A stretch of DNA of 64,000 nucleotides from Pseudidiomarina insulisalsae (GTDB lineage Bacteria > Pseudomonadota > Gammaproteobacteria > Enterobacterales > Alteromonadaceae). The notes under the pieces are model-generated. The model saw nothing but the letters and a program-made list of their open reading frames with translations, did not search any database and was not told the origin of the DNA. Each line of letters opens with the position of its first letter. Position 1 is the first letter of the stretch. Positions 1 to 8,646 of this stretch are shown here, one piece after another. Made by a program: the position numbers and the translations under genes. The stretch lies in NCBI RefSeq assembly GCF_003987065.1, contig NZ_PIPY01000005.1, positions 62,001-126,000 of the forward strand, in the 5' to 3' direction.

Positions 1-298
1 CACCAATACGGATCTCCTGACCGTTCTTCAATTCGACCAGCGAATATCGGCCAAGTTCACTGCTGATTTCATGTAACTGCTCAATATTTACAATCGCTGA
101 ACGGTGTACCCGGACAAAGAGCTCAGAATCAAGGCGCTCGGCCAGCGAACTCAAGGTTTCGCGGTGCAAAATCATGCCCTCCTGCAAATGAATCTCAACG
201 TAATTCGCGGCACCTTTAATCCAGATAATGTCTTCCACGGCAATGAAGCGAATACGCCCGATGGACTTTACCGGAATAAAATTCACTGAAGTTGTCAT
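1..298 (-). CDS. LytTR-type DNA-binding regulator (C-terminus cut by window edge)
   Basis: The visible protein begins MTTSVNFIPVKSIGRIRF and continues with elements typical of LytTR DNA-binding domains: an EDIIWIKGAANYVEIH segment, LHRETLSSLAERL, and FVRVHRSAIVNI. The ATG at 298 has a strong ribosome binding site (GAGGTGG) just upstream, so the LytTR domain starts almost at the N-terminus and no receiver domain precedes it. It is therefore a stand-alone LytTR protein or one with a domain after the LytTR fold, which lies outside the window. LytTR proteins bind short direct repeats in promoters. The phased CTTAA repeats at 371-410, about 75 bp upstream of this start, are a natural candidate for its own operator (inference). 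The gene is divergent from the S9 peptidase. Confidence 0.85.
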   Translation of the reverse strand, partial: MTTSVNFIPVKSIGRIRFIAVEDIIWIKGAANYVEIHLQEGMILHRETLSSLAERLDSELFVRVHRSAIVNIEQLHEISSELGRYSLVELKNGQEIRIG

Positions 299-370
299 AA
301 CCCACCTCGTTTTAGTTTTACTCTGCTCAGTTGCGGTGGAAAAACTATGGCAAGGCTCTGCTACAAACTC

Positions 371-410
371 TACTTAAGCCTTCTTAAAGGTTCTTAAAGA
401 GCCTTAAAAA
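371..410. promoter_or_regulatory. Four CTTAA direct repeats phased at 10 bp
   Basis: Four consecutive 10-bp blocks read TACTTAAGCC, TTCTTAAAGG, TTCTTAAAGA and GCCTTAAAAA. The TTAA core recurs at 373, 383, 393 and 403, exactly one helical turn apart, so all copies face the same side of the DNA. The block lies in the divergent intergenic region between the LytTR gene and the S9 peptidase. It could be an operator for the LytTR protein or another regulator of either gene; only the repeat pattern itself is observed. Confidence 0.5.
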
Positions 411-529
411 CCAAACAAAACAGTACGTTATGTATTTCAAAAGAATAAAAATCTTTCCCTTTTTTAAGAAAAACTTCTATGGTTAACAGGTCGATTTAGC
501 AACGGATACCACATAATCAGGAGAATCTT

Positions 530-2512
530 ATGGTGATTTCCCGTGTTAGCAGCGCCATGCTGCTTGGTCTGGGCTGCCTGCTGGCCGCACCGACTCAGGC
601 ACTGGCAGTGCAGGAAACAATGGCGACTCCAACGGTAGATGCCGATGTCCGCACGCTTAATAATGGCAATTTGGTACTGGATAATATTCCGCCCATTCCC
701 GCCCGCATTGGCGAGCAATTGAACCGTTTTCAGAACGTGCGCTCGGCTTCTTTTCGCAACTTTACCGCTGATGGTGACGCTATTTATATCAGCACCCGGT
801 TTGGCGATGTGGCACAAATACACAAAGTCAGCGAAGCAGGGGGTTATCGCCAGCAACTGACGTTTTTTGATGAGCCGGTCGGTGGTCTGGCGCGCAAGCC
901 AGAAAGTAATACCATGATTTTCAGTATGGATGCCGGCGGTAATGAGTTTAGCCAGCTGTTCCTGCTTGACCCGGACTCAGGTGACTACCACATGATCAGT
1001 GACGGCGAGTCGCGAAACGGTGCTGTGGTGTGGAGTCAGGACGGTGCGAAGATTGCTTATCAAAGTACCCGTCGTGATGGCCGCTCCAACGATATCTGGG
1101 TGATGGACCCGCAGCAGCCGGAGCAGGCGCAACTGGCGCTGGCTGCCCCTGATGGCAGTTGGTGGGGACCGGTGGACTGGCATCCTGATGGCGACACCTT
1201 GCTGGTGGTACAGTACACCAGCATTACCGATGTCAAAATTCATCAGCTCGATTTACAAGAGGGTGAACTTACTCTGCTTGAAGGCAGTGATGTTGGCAGT
1301 AATGCCAACTTCCCGCTGGGCTATCGTAAAGACGGCAAAGGTTATTTCTTTACCACCGATCAATTTTCTGACTTTACCCAGTTAGCGTTTCGCAACACTG
1401 ACACCGGTGAAGTAAGGGTGATCACCAAAGACATTAACTGGAACGTCGATAATTTTGCCCTCAGTGATGACGGTAAACAGGCGGCATTTACCATTAATGA
1501 AGAAGGGATGAGTCAGCTGTACCGCCTGGATCCGATGAGCTTTAAGGTAACCCGGGTCAAAGGGCTGCCCATTGGTGTGGTCGGTGGTTTAACTTTTAAC
1601 CCGGCCGGAGATCAGCTGGCGCTTAGCATCAACACGCCCAAATCACCTACCGATGTGTACTTACTGGATAGTGAGAACAGCCTCAAGCGCTGGACCTTCA
1701 GTGAAGTGGGCGGGCTGAATACGGACAACTTTGTTGAACCTGAGCTGGTGCGTTTTAGCAGCTTCGATGGCCTGGAAGTTCCCGCTTTCGTCTATAAACC
1801 TAAAAGCGAAGGGCCGCACCCGGTGATTATTTCTATTCATGGTGGGCCAGAGTCGCAGTACCGCCCTTATTTCAGTAGTACCGTGCAATTATGGTTACAG
1901 GAGCTGGGCGCCGCGGTGATTGCGCCTAATGTACGTGGCTCTGCCGGATACGGTAAAGAGTATGTCAGCCTCGATAATGGTTTTAATCGCGAAGATTCGG
2001 TCAAAGATATTGGTGCCTTGCTGGACTGGATAGCGACGCAACCTGATCTTGATGCTGATCGGGTCGCGGTCATCGGCGGCAGTTATGGTGGTTATATGGT
2101 GCTGGCCAGCGCGGTACACTACAGTGATCGTTTGCAAGCGGCCGTTGATATTGTCGGTATTTCAAATTTTGTGACCTTCCTGACCAATACTGAAAGCTAT
2201 CGCCGTGATTTGCGCCGCGCGGAATACGGTGATGAGCGCGACCCTGAAATGCGCGCTCACTTAGAAGCGATTAGCCCAAGTAACCAGGTGGACAAAATTG
2301 ATGTGCCGATGTTTGTGGTGCAGGGCGAGAATGATCCACGCGTCCCAGTGACTGAAGCGGAACAGATTGTCGCTGCCCTGAAAGCTAAAAATAAACCGGT
2401 TTGGTACATGAACGCCCTTAACGAGGGACACGGTTACCGCAAAAAAGAGAACCGCGATATTTATGAGCAGGCCACGGTACTATTTTTTGAGCAGCACTTG
2501 CTGCCCGAGTAA
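530..2512 (+). CDS. S9 family prolyl oligopeptidase-like serine peptidase, exported
   Basis: A 660-residue protein with a signal peptide (MVISRVSSAMLLGLGCLLAA, cleavage likely after ALA), an N-terminal beta-propeller-like half with TolB-type repeats (around residues 60-390) and a C-terminal alpha/beta-hydrolase half. The catalytic serine lies in GGSYGGYM (Ser518), the aspartate in GENDPRVP (Asp602) and the histidine in EGHGYRKKEN (His634). These are the hallmarks of S9C acyl-aminoacyl or dipeptidyl peptidases, which cleave short peptides. Export points to periplasmic or secreted peptide degradation. An adjacent TonB receptor, a POT transporter and gamma-glutamyltransferase fit a peptide-using organism. 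A Shine-Dalgarno (AGGAGA) precedes the ATG, and a terminator follows immediately. Confidence 0.92.
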   Translation: MVISRVSSAMLLGLGCLLAAPTQALAVQETMATPTVDADVRTLNNGNLVLDNIPPIPARIGEQLNRFQNVRSASFRNFTADGDAIYISTRFGDVAQIHKVSEAGGYRQQLTFFDEPVGGLARKPESNTMIFSMDAGGNEFSQLFLLDPDSGDYHMISDGESRNGAVVWSQDGAKIAYQSTRRDGRSNDIWVMDPQQPEQAQLALAAPDGSWWGPVDWHPDGDTLLVVQYTSITDVKIHQLDLQEGELTLLEGSDVGSNANFPLGYRKDGKGYFFTTDQFSDFTQLAFRNTDTGEVRVITKDINWNVDNFALSDDGKQAAFTINEEGMSQLYRLDPMSFKVTRVKGLPIGVVGGLTFNPAGDQLALSINTPKSPTDVYLLDSENSLKRWTFSEVGGLNTDNFVEPELVRFSSFDGLEVPAFVYKPKSEGPHPVIISIHGGPESQYRPYFSSTVQLWLQELGAAVIAPNVRGSAGYGKEYVSLDNGFNREDSVKDIGALLDWIATQPDLDADRVAVIGGSYGGYMVLASAVHYSDRLQAAVDIVGISNFVTFLTNTESYRRDLRRAEYGDERDPEMRAHLEAISPSNQVDKIDVPMFVVQGENDPRVPVTEAEQIVAALKAKNKPVWYMNALNEGHGYRKKENRDIYEQATVLFFEQHLLPE

Positions 2513-2530
2513 CACCTGCCTGGAAAATAA

Positions 2531-2566
2531 AAAGCCCCGAACCACCGTTCGGGGCTTTCTTTTTTT
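2531..2566. terminator. Intrinsic terminator between convergent peptidase and TonB receptor
   Basis: An 11-bp stem, AAAGCCCCGAA pairing with TTCGGGGCTTT, with a short CCACC-containing loop is followed by a T-run on the + strand. A-residues precede it, so it can act in both directions. It sits between the S9 peptidase stop and the stop of the convergent TonB receptor. Confidence 0.9.
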
Positions 2567-2577
2567 ACGCTAAGGGC

Positions 2578-5463
2578 TTAGAACTTGTATTCGAAGCCAG
2601 CGAAGAAATACCGACCCAGGGCATCGTAGAACGATGGGAAGGTATTACCATTGTCACCACGACGGTTAGCAACCAGTGGCGCGTCGTTATCAAATACATT
2701 GTTGACGCCGACATTGATACGACCGCCTTCGAACATCAGGAACTGCGCAGTCAGATCAACGTAATTTTCCGCGCTGAGATCCTGCTCGCCAAGGACATCT
2801 TCAACGCCGCCCTGATAACGCCAGTTGGCTGAGAAAGTGACCTCCCACGGCGTGACCCAGGTCGAACGCAGGTTGTGCTGCCATTCCGGATTCGGTGCGC
2901 CGCAGCTTGAGCCCCACTTGCCGGCACACTCGATCAGTTCAGAGCCTGGCTGTGGTAGCTCATCAAAGTTCATGAAATAGCTGCCGACCAGGTTAAACTT
3001 CAGGCGTCCGAGATCGTCCATCCGTACCTGGTAGTTCGAGTTGATATCGATACCGGTTCGACGTAAATAACCGATGTTGACGTTGGTAGCCAGAATATAA
3101 CCTTCGGAACCTTGCCACAGCGAGCCGTTCTGGTTGCGGTTGATCAGGCTGCAGTAGGTGTTATCACCACTAGTCAAACACTGATTAAGCGAGTAAATAG
3201 GGTCAACCAGGCCTACGGCATCTTCGACGTCAATATCGTAATAGTCGACCGATACGTCAAAGTCATTGTCCCAGTGCGGACGCCAGACAAAACCAAGCGA
3301 CTTGGTTTCTGATGTTTCCGGTGCAAGCTGCGGATTGCCGCCTTGCATGTAGTTGTACTGGCCTGCCGGATTGTCAAAAATCTGACCGTATTGTTCTTCC
3401 GTCACACCGGTACGCGCGCATTCTTCAAAGCTGGCTGAGGGGTTTGCACCGGCGCATGGGTCTTCTTCCATGTCAAACAGGTTCAGACCCTGCGGTCGGA
3501 ATAGCTCACGAATGTTGGCATGACGCATCGCGCTTTGAAAGCTGGCGCGAATTTTAAAGCTGTCGGTGACGTCCCAGCCAAGCGCCAGCTTATAAGTATC
3601 GGTGGTCTGTCCGGTGGAGTAGTCCGAATAACGATAACCCAGGTCAAGCACCATGCTATCGGCAAAGGCGGTATCGGCAACCAGCGGTAATTGCACCTCT
3701 GTGTAAATTTCATCAACACTGAGATCACCATTCACTGGCACGCTCGGGCCACCCTGACCGGCACCATCGCCGCTTTGGAACGCCGAGTCAGGCTGATAGC
3801 GCAACGCTTCGCTACGGTGTGTGTAGCCGAATAATACGGAAGGCCCCATGTATGCCCATGGTGACTTAAATTCGCTCATGCTCAGATCACCGACGGTGTA
3901 AGCATTGAACTCACGCAGCTGAGTTTCGCCTTTGGCGTAAAGTGGTAGGGTCAGGTAGGCCAGTTGTTCGTCGGTAATACCGTTGGGCTGGAACACATTC
4001 CACGGCACACAAGATGGATCGAGCCCCTCAAGGGCTGAACGACAGACGGCCTCGCCGGTTTGTGGATCTTCAACAATATCGAGCGCCCGACGAATGGCGG
4101 TATTACTCAAATCGTTCTGGTAAACCTCGGTATAGGCGACATCGCCGGCGTTGAAAGAGAGATCGTAGGTCCAGTCACGACTGATCTCACCCCGTACACC
4201 TGCGACAATGCGATGTGAAATATGTTGTAAGTCGGCGTAGCGCGGTCCGCCTTCAACGTTACGCTTGGCGAAGGTAGCGGTGTAACTGTCGTCAGGACCA
4301 TAGCCACGGTCAGTGCACATGGCCTGATACTGAGCTTCGGACAATAACGGATTCGAGCAGTTAAAATTAACATCAAGGAAGAATGAACCTGACTGGGCAA
4401 TCTGCGCCAAACTGTGGTCTTTCATATAACCCACTTCAGCAAAAAACTCTGCGTGTTCATTAACGTAGTATTTAGCAAAGCCGCCTAAAGTGGTGCGCGT
4501 ATCAGGCCGCTGAAAATAGTTGAGTGGGGCGTAATTGTAGACGCGGCCGTCGTAGGGGATAAAGTCGCCGCCGTCGTGCACATAGGCGTCGCTACCGACC
4601 AACCATAATCCGTCAGGAATGGTGGCTGATCCCGAGCAGCTCCAATCGCCCGGGGTACCAGCGAGCGCACAGGCACTGCTGGTGCGATTGTTCTGGGTAA
4701 TCCCCTGAATATCACGGTAGGTGGCGTAAACGGTCACGTTGCCGTTGCCATCGGTAGAGTTGGCGCCCATGATTAGCGAGTAATCATTCATGTGGCCGTC
4801 GGTCACATTACTCTCTGGTAGCGGAAAACCCGCGTCTTTATTGGCTTGCGCGGCAGCGCTGTTGTTATTGTTGTTGTGCTGATAAAAGCTGTTCTGATAG
4901 CCGAACTTCACGCCTTCAAATTCGTCTTCCATGATGAAGTTCACCACGCCGGCAATCGCGTCAGAGCCATAGGTGGCTGAGGCGCCACCGGTCAGAAGTT
5001 CAACATTTTTGACCAGTGCCGCGGGAATCTGATTTAAGTCGGCCGCGACACCCGCCTGTACCGGCGACCCCATGACCATGCGGCGGCCATTGATAAGCGT
5101 CAAAGTTCGAAATGAACCTAAGCCGCGCAGTGACACTGTGGCGGTGCCGGTGGCTCCATTGGTATCGGTCGAGGCCTGGCCGGGAAATACCTGCGGTAAG
5201 TCGTTGACCAGATCTTCGGTACGAACCGTGCCCGAGAAATCAAATTCTTCAGCAGTGACCTGCGATACCGGGCTTGAGCTGACCACGTTGGTCGACTGCG
5301 GAATACGTGAACCGGTGACCTGAACACGTTCTTGCGCGGGCGCTTCGGCTGTCGCTTCAGCGTCGCTACTGTCCTGCGCTGCAGCTACGGCCGGCCACGC
5401 ACTTAACAGCGCGACAGCTAAGGCTGCCTGCACTGAATGTGCAAGGTAAGATTTTTGCATCAT
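2578..5463 (-). CDS. TonB-dependent outer-membrane receptor 1
   Basis: A 961-residue protein with a signal peptide ending near AVAAAQD, then a short acidic linker and the QVTGSRIPQST segment common before the plug in Alteromonadales receptors. The plug domain (about residues 60-180) contains VSLRGLGSFRTLTLINGRR and GSDAIAGVVNF. The rest is a 22-strand-type barrel with a TonB-dependent receptor C-terminus (FAGFEYKF, terminal Phe). Such receptors import substrates across the outer membrane using ExbBD-TonB energy. The substrate cannot be read from sequence, but the convergent exported S9 peptidase suggests peptides. A poly-Asn stretch lies near residue 200. The ATG at 5463 (or 5460) follows a GGGAG ribosome binding site that can be folded into a leader hairpin (see 5473-5529). 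Codon use is ordinary for the region, unlike receptor 2. Confidence 0.93.
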   Translation of the reverse strand: MMQKSYLAHSVQAALAVALLSAWPAVAAAQDSSDAEATAEAPAQERVQVTGSRIPQSTNVVSSSPVSQVTAEEFDFSGTVRTEDLVNDLPQVFPGQASTDTNGATGTATVSLRGLGSFRTLTLINGRRMVMGSPVQAGVAADLNQIPAALVKNVELLTGGASATYGSDAIAGVVNFIMEDEFEGVKFGYQNSFYQHNNNNNSAAAQANKDAGFPLPESNVTDGHMNDYSLIMGANSTDGNGNVTVYATYRDIQGITQNNRTSSACALAGTPGDWSCSGSATIPDGLWLVGSDAYVHDGGDFIPYDGRVYNYAPLNYFQRPDTRTTLGGFAKYYVNEHAEFFAEVGYMKDHSLAQIAQSGSFFLDVNFNCSNPLLSEAQYQAMCTDRGYGPDDSYTATFAKRNVEGGPRYADLQHISHRIVAGVRGEISRDWTYDLSFNAGDVAYTEVYQNDLSNTAIRRALDIVEDPQTGEAVCRSALEGLDPSCVPWNVFQPNGITDEQLAYLTLPLYAKGETQLREFNAYTVGDLSMSEFKSPWAYMGPSVLFGYTHRSEALRYQPDSAFQSGDGAGQGGPSVPVNGDLSVDEIYTEVQLPLVADTAFADSMVLDLGYRYSDYSTGQTTDTYKLALGWDVTDSFKIRASFQSAMRHANIRELFRPQGLNLFDMEEDPCAGANPSASFEECARTGVTEEQYGQIFDNPAGQYNYMQGGNPQLAPETSETKSLGFVWRPHWDNDFDVSVDYYDIDVEDAVGLVDPIYSLNQCLTSGDNTYCSLINRNQNGSLWQGSEGYILATNVNIGYLRRTGIDINSNYQVRMDDLGRLKFNLVGSYFMNFDELPQPGSELIECAGKWGSSCGAPNPEWQHNLRSTWVTPWEVTFSANWRYQGGVEDVLGEQDLSAENYVDLTAQFLMFEGGRINVGVNNVFDNDAPLVANRRGDNGNTFPSFYDALGRYFFAGFEYKF

Positions 5464-5902
5464 TGCATAACTCCCTAGATAGTTTGTTGTAAGTTGCCTT
5501 GCGTTAGCAAAGCCACAGGCAAACTAGGGCGTTATGAACTGAGCCGGAAAGTTAAGTGATAAAGCGTGCGTTTGAAGGGAATAACGCTCCGCCTTTGTGT
5601 AATGGGTTTATTCTGAGCAAGCTTTCGTTGTTCTTTTTGGGTTGATGTTCTGTTTTTTATTTGTTGCTGGAGTCGGCTTTGGTAATTTTTTCTATAGTAG
5701 AAAGAGCAAAAAACGCAATGAATGCTCATTTTTTAGCTGTTTGCGTGTTGCCGAATAGGAGTTTTTTGATTAGTATCGGGCTAAGACAAGCTATAAAACG
5801 TTTAGTTCATCACGTTTTTTGGCCAGTCTGTAACTAGCATTTAGTCGATCTATTTGCCTGTTCTAACTAGTTATCACTATTAAAGTGATCCAGGGAGAAG
5901 AT
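5464..5902. other. Divergent intergenic region between the two TonB receptors
   Basis: This AT-rich region of about 440 bp separates two divergently transcribed receptor genes and must hold both promoters. Apart from the leader hairpin near its left end and the GGGAGA ribosome binding site for receptor 2 near 5893, no clear -35/-10 pair, Fur box or gene could be identified. Small open frames on the minus strand (for example 5532-5729) lack ribosome binding sites and recognisable protein features. Confidence 0.6.
5473..5529 (-). promoter_or_regulatory. Leader hairpin overlapping the ribosome binding site of TonB receptor 1
   Basis: On the minus strand the 5' leader can pair CCCT and AGTTTG (5529-5520) with CAAACT and AGGG (5486-5473), leaving a 4-nt bulge. 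Inside is a second stem-loop, GCTTTGC-TAAC-GCAAGGC. The right-hand AGGG is part of the Shine-Dalgarno of the receptor gene, so folding would mask it. The fold is worked out by eye. No match to a known riboswitch was recognised. Confidence 0.35.
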
Positions 5903-8569
5903 ATGTATACTAATAACAAATTAGCTAAGTCGATCCGCTTGGCTTTAATGTTTGGTGGTGCTTCTTTAGCAATGTCTGGTGTTGCCGCTGCGCAAGACCA
6001 GCAAGCGAACGAAGATCAAGCTGAACAAGCTCAAGAGCGCATTCAGGTAACCGGTTCACGTATTAAACGTACCGATATGGAAGGCGCAAGTCCGGTAGAA
6101 GTTATTTCTGCTGAAGACTTTGAAGAACAAGGTCGTGTATCCGTAGCAGAAGCTCTTCAAACGATCACCTCTAACAGCTTTGGTTCTTTTATTCCAAGCT
6201 CTGGTAGCTCAGCACAATCCCAAGCCACTGTAAGCTTACTTGGTGCTGGCGCAGACCGTACTCTTATCTTGATTGACGGCAAGCGTATGGCTGGCTCTCC
6301 ATCTCTTGGAGGTAGTGCAGTCAACTTGAACTCAATCCCGATGGCAGCTATTGAGCGCATCGAAGTACTGAAAGATGGAGCATCTGCAATCTACGGTTCT
6401 GATGCGATCGCTGGCGTAATCAATATCATCCTGAAAGATGATTACGAAGGCGCTTCAGTCTCGTTGAGCATTGGCCGACCAGAAGCTGATGGCGCTGACA
6501 CGAAGCAGTTGTCTTTCACCACTGGCGTATCAAACAGCCAAGGTAGCATCACGTTCGTATACGATCATCAGGAACGTGGCGCGATTTTTGATTCACAACG
6601 TTCGTACACCGCAGCTTCAATGGAAGACTTAAACGGTGACGGTGTTATCTCTATCTATGACGAAACTGTTGGTATTTCATTCTACGGCGCAACTCTGGAA
6701 AACCCTAACACAGGCGGTTTAGCTGCATCAGCTATCTGTGATGACCTGACTGCTAACGTTGACGGTTTCGTAGGCGTACTTGACCAAGGTTCTGCTCTTG
6801 GTGGTATCGGTGGCGGTACAGTTTGTGGTTTCGCATACGCAAACGTATCAGCAAACAACGCATCAACTAACCGTGATGCAATCATGACCAGCGCTAACTA
6901 CTACATCAACAACGACGTAGAATTGTATGCACGTGGTATGTTCAGCCGTAATGATTCATTCGGTCGTTATGCTCCACCTGCGGCGCCTTACCCAGATATC
7001 CCCGCTGACAGCCCACACAACCCGTTTGGTGAGCCTGTAGACGGTTACTGGCGTTGGACTGGCATCGGTGCGCGTGACGGCGAAGTATCTGACTATCAGC
7101 AAGACTATTTGATCGGCTTGCGCGGTACTTTAGATAACGGCGCTGAGTGGGACGTTTCTTACCACAAAGCAATTCTTGATTATCGTCAAGTAGGCCGTTA
7201 CTACCTGAGCTATGCTGGTCTTGCGTACAACAACCTGTACGGTATCGACCTTGGTTCAGAGCAAGGCATCAACAACATGCGTGCGACGACCTACACCGAA
7301 GACCAAAACGAATTTGACCACGTCTCTGGTGGTATCGCGTTTGATGCTGGTGAACTTCCTGGCGGTCTGATTCAACACTACGTTGGTGCTGAATACTTCC
7401 AACAGGACTACGATTCAAAGTATGACGCGCAATCAGAAGCTGGCTTGATCGGTGGTTCTGCTGGTAACTCAGCAGCTGGTACCCGTGATACTCGCGCTTA
7501 CTTCTACGAAGTTGCATTGCCTTTCACCGCTGAACTGACTGTAAGCGGCGCATACCGTTACGATAACTACAGCGACTTCGGTGGCAAAGGTACGCCAAGT
7601 ATCAAAGCTGAATACCGTCCACATCAAGATTGGTTGTTCCGTGCTTCTTACTCAGAAGGTTTCCGTGCACCGTCTCTGTCTGAACTGTTGTCTGAAACTT
7701 CATTCAGCGCAACTTTCGCGACTGACTATGTTGCATGTCGTGACCAAGGCATCGCAGCTTCAGAATGTCCTTCACGTCAGTTTGATAACCTGATCGAAAG
7801 TAACCCGAACTTAGGTCCAGAAGAGTCAACTTACATGAACGTTGGTTTCGTATACTCAGGTATCGAAAACTTCACAGCACGTATTGACTACTTTGACTTA
7901 GAAGTTGAAAACGTTATCTCTAGCATCACTGTACAGTCGCTAATTAACGCGGAATTTGGCGGTTTGTTAGACGAACTGGAAGCGCAATACCCGGGTGTTA
8001 ACCTGGACCGTGGTCCTTCTGGTAAAGTAGTTGGTGACGTGATTACTCGTTCAGCGAACGGTGGTATCCTGACTCGTCAAGGTCTTGATGTTGACTTCAC
8101 TTATAACTTCGAAACTGACTTCGGTCGCTTCAACCTGAAGAGCATCACTACTTACCTGCTTGAAGCTGGTGGAGATGTTTACTTTGGCGGTCCGATGCAG
8201 GACTTTACTGGTGCGCCGGGAACACCAGATTGGCGTTCACAGTTCGTAATTAACTACAACTGGGGTGATTTCTCAGCGAACTGGACAACTGATGCAATCG
8301 CAAGCACTGCAGAAGACTCGTACCTGGATACCTCTTCAGGTGACCCTGATCAGTTCCGTTACATCTTTGAGAATCATAATGGTACTTATGTAACTCATAA
8401 CCTTAACCTGAATCTTTCTACTGGGTATGGTCGCTTTACCTTAGGCGCTCGTAACCTATTTGACAAAGGTGTTATCTATGATGACGAAGGTTTTTGGGTT
8501 GATGATACCTTATATAACTCTGGCCACATCGGTCGTGAGTTCTACTTCAGTTACACTTTGAATTTCTAA
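5903..8569 (+). CDS. TonB-dependent outer-membrane receptor 2, probably very highly expressed
   Basis: The ATG at 5903 follows a GGGAGA ribosome binding site at 6-nt spacing and gives MYTNNKLAKSIRLALMF with a clean signal peptide ending VAAAQD. An upstream GTG at 5885 is less likely. The mature protein has a QVTGSRIKRTDMEGASP lead-in, a plug (about residues 45-170, with LILIDGKRM and GSDAIAGVINI) and a barrel ending in FSYTLNF. The substrate is unknown. Codon choice differs strikingly from the neighbours, strongly favouring CGT, GGT, AAC, GAC, GTA and GCA/GCT, the pattern of abundant proteins. A strong terminator lies directly downstream. This suggests one of the dominant outer-membrane proteins of the cell. 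A methyltransferase gene follows in the same direction. Confidence 0.93.
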   Translation: MYTNNKLAKSIRLALMFGGASLAMSGVAAAQDQQANEDQAEQAQERIQVTGSRIKRTDMEGASPVEVISAEDFEEQGRVSVAEALQTITSNSFGSFIPSSGSSAQSQATVSLLGAGADRTLILIDGKRMAGSPSLGGSAVNLNSIPMAAIERIEVLKDGASAIYGSDAIAGVINIILKDDYEGASVSLSIGRPEADGADTKQLSFTTGVSNSQGSITFVYDHQERGAIFDSQRSYTAASMEDLNGDGVISIYDETVGISFYGATLENPNTGGLAASAICDDLTANVDGFVGVLDQGSALGGIGGGTVCGFAYANVSANNASTNRDAIMTSANYYINNDVELYARGMFSRNDSFGRYAPPAAPYPDIPADSPHNPFGEPVDGYWRWTGIGARDGEVSDYQQDYLIGLRGTLDNGAEWDVSYHKAILDYRQVGRYYLSYAGLAYNNLYGIDLGSEQGINNMRATTYTEDQNEFDHVSGGIAFDAGELPGGLIQHYVGAEYFQQDYDSKYDAQSEAGLIGGSAGNSAAGTRDTRAYFYEVALPFTAELTVSGAYRYDNYSDFGGKGTPSIKAEYRPHQDWLFRASYSEGFRAPSLSELLSETSFSATFATDYVACRDQGIAASECPSRQFDNLIESNPNLGPEESTYMNVGFVYSGIENFTARIDYFDLEVENVISSITVQSLINAEFGGLLDELEAQYPGVNLDRGPSGKVVGDVITRSANGGILTRQGLDVDFTYNFETDFGRFNLKSITTYLLEAGGDVYFGGPMQDFTGAPGTPDWRSQFVINYNWGDFSANWTTDAIASTAEDSYLDTSSGDPDQFRYIFENHNGTYVTHNLNLNLSTGYGRFTLGARNLFDKGVIYDDEGFWVDDTLYNSGHIGREFYFSYTLNF

Positions 8570-8603
8570 GCGAAGTATCAAGGTTAAGTAATTTGATAAT
8601 GAT

Positions 8604-8633
8604 AAAGGAGCCGCTTCGCGGCTCCTTTTTTTT
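8604..8633 (+). terminator. Intrinsic terminator after TonB receptor 2
   Basis: A perfect 10-bp stem, AAGGAGCCGC with GCGGCTCCTT, a three-base TTC loop and a run of eight T. It ends the receptor transcript and shows that the methyltransferase cannot start upstream of it. Confidence 0.95.
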
Positions 8634-8646
8634 AAGGGGACGGAAA

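Noticed and set aside
5464..5540. Cobalamin riboswitch in the leader of TonB receptor 1
   Set aside because: No B12-box-like core was found, only a local stem-loop.
5532..5729. Small minus-strand open frame between the TonB receptors
   Set aside because: Low-complexity basic/Gln-rich product in AT-rich DNA with no ribosome binding site.
8593..8646. Upstream TTG start for the methyltransferase
   Set aside because: These codons run through the terminator hairpin of TonB receptor 2 and the start has no ribosome binding site.
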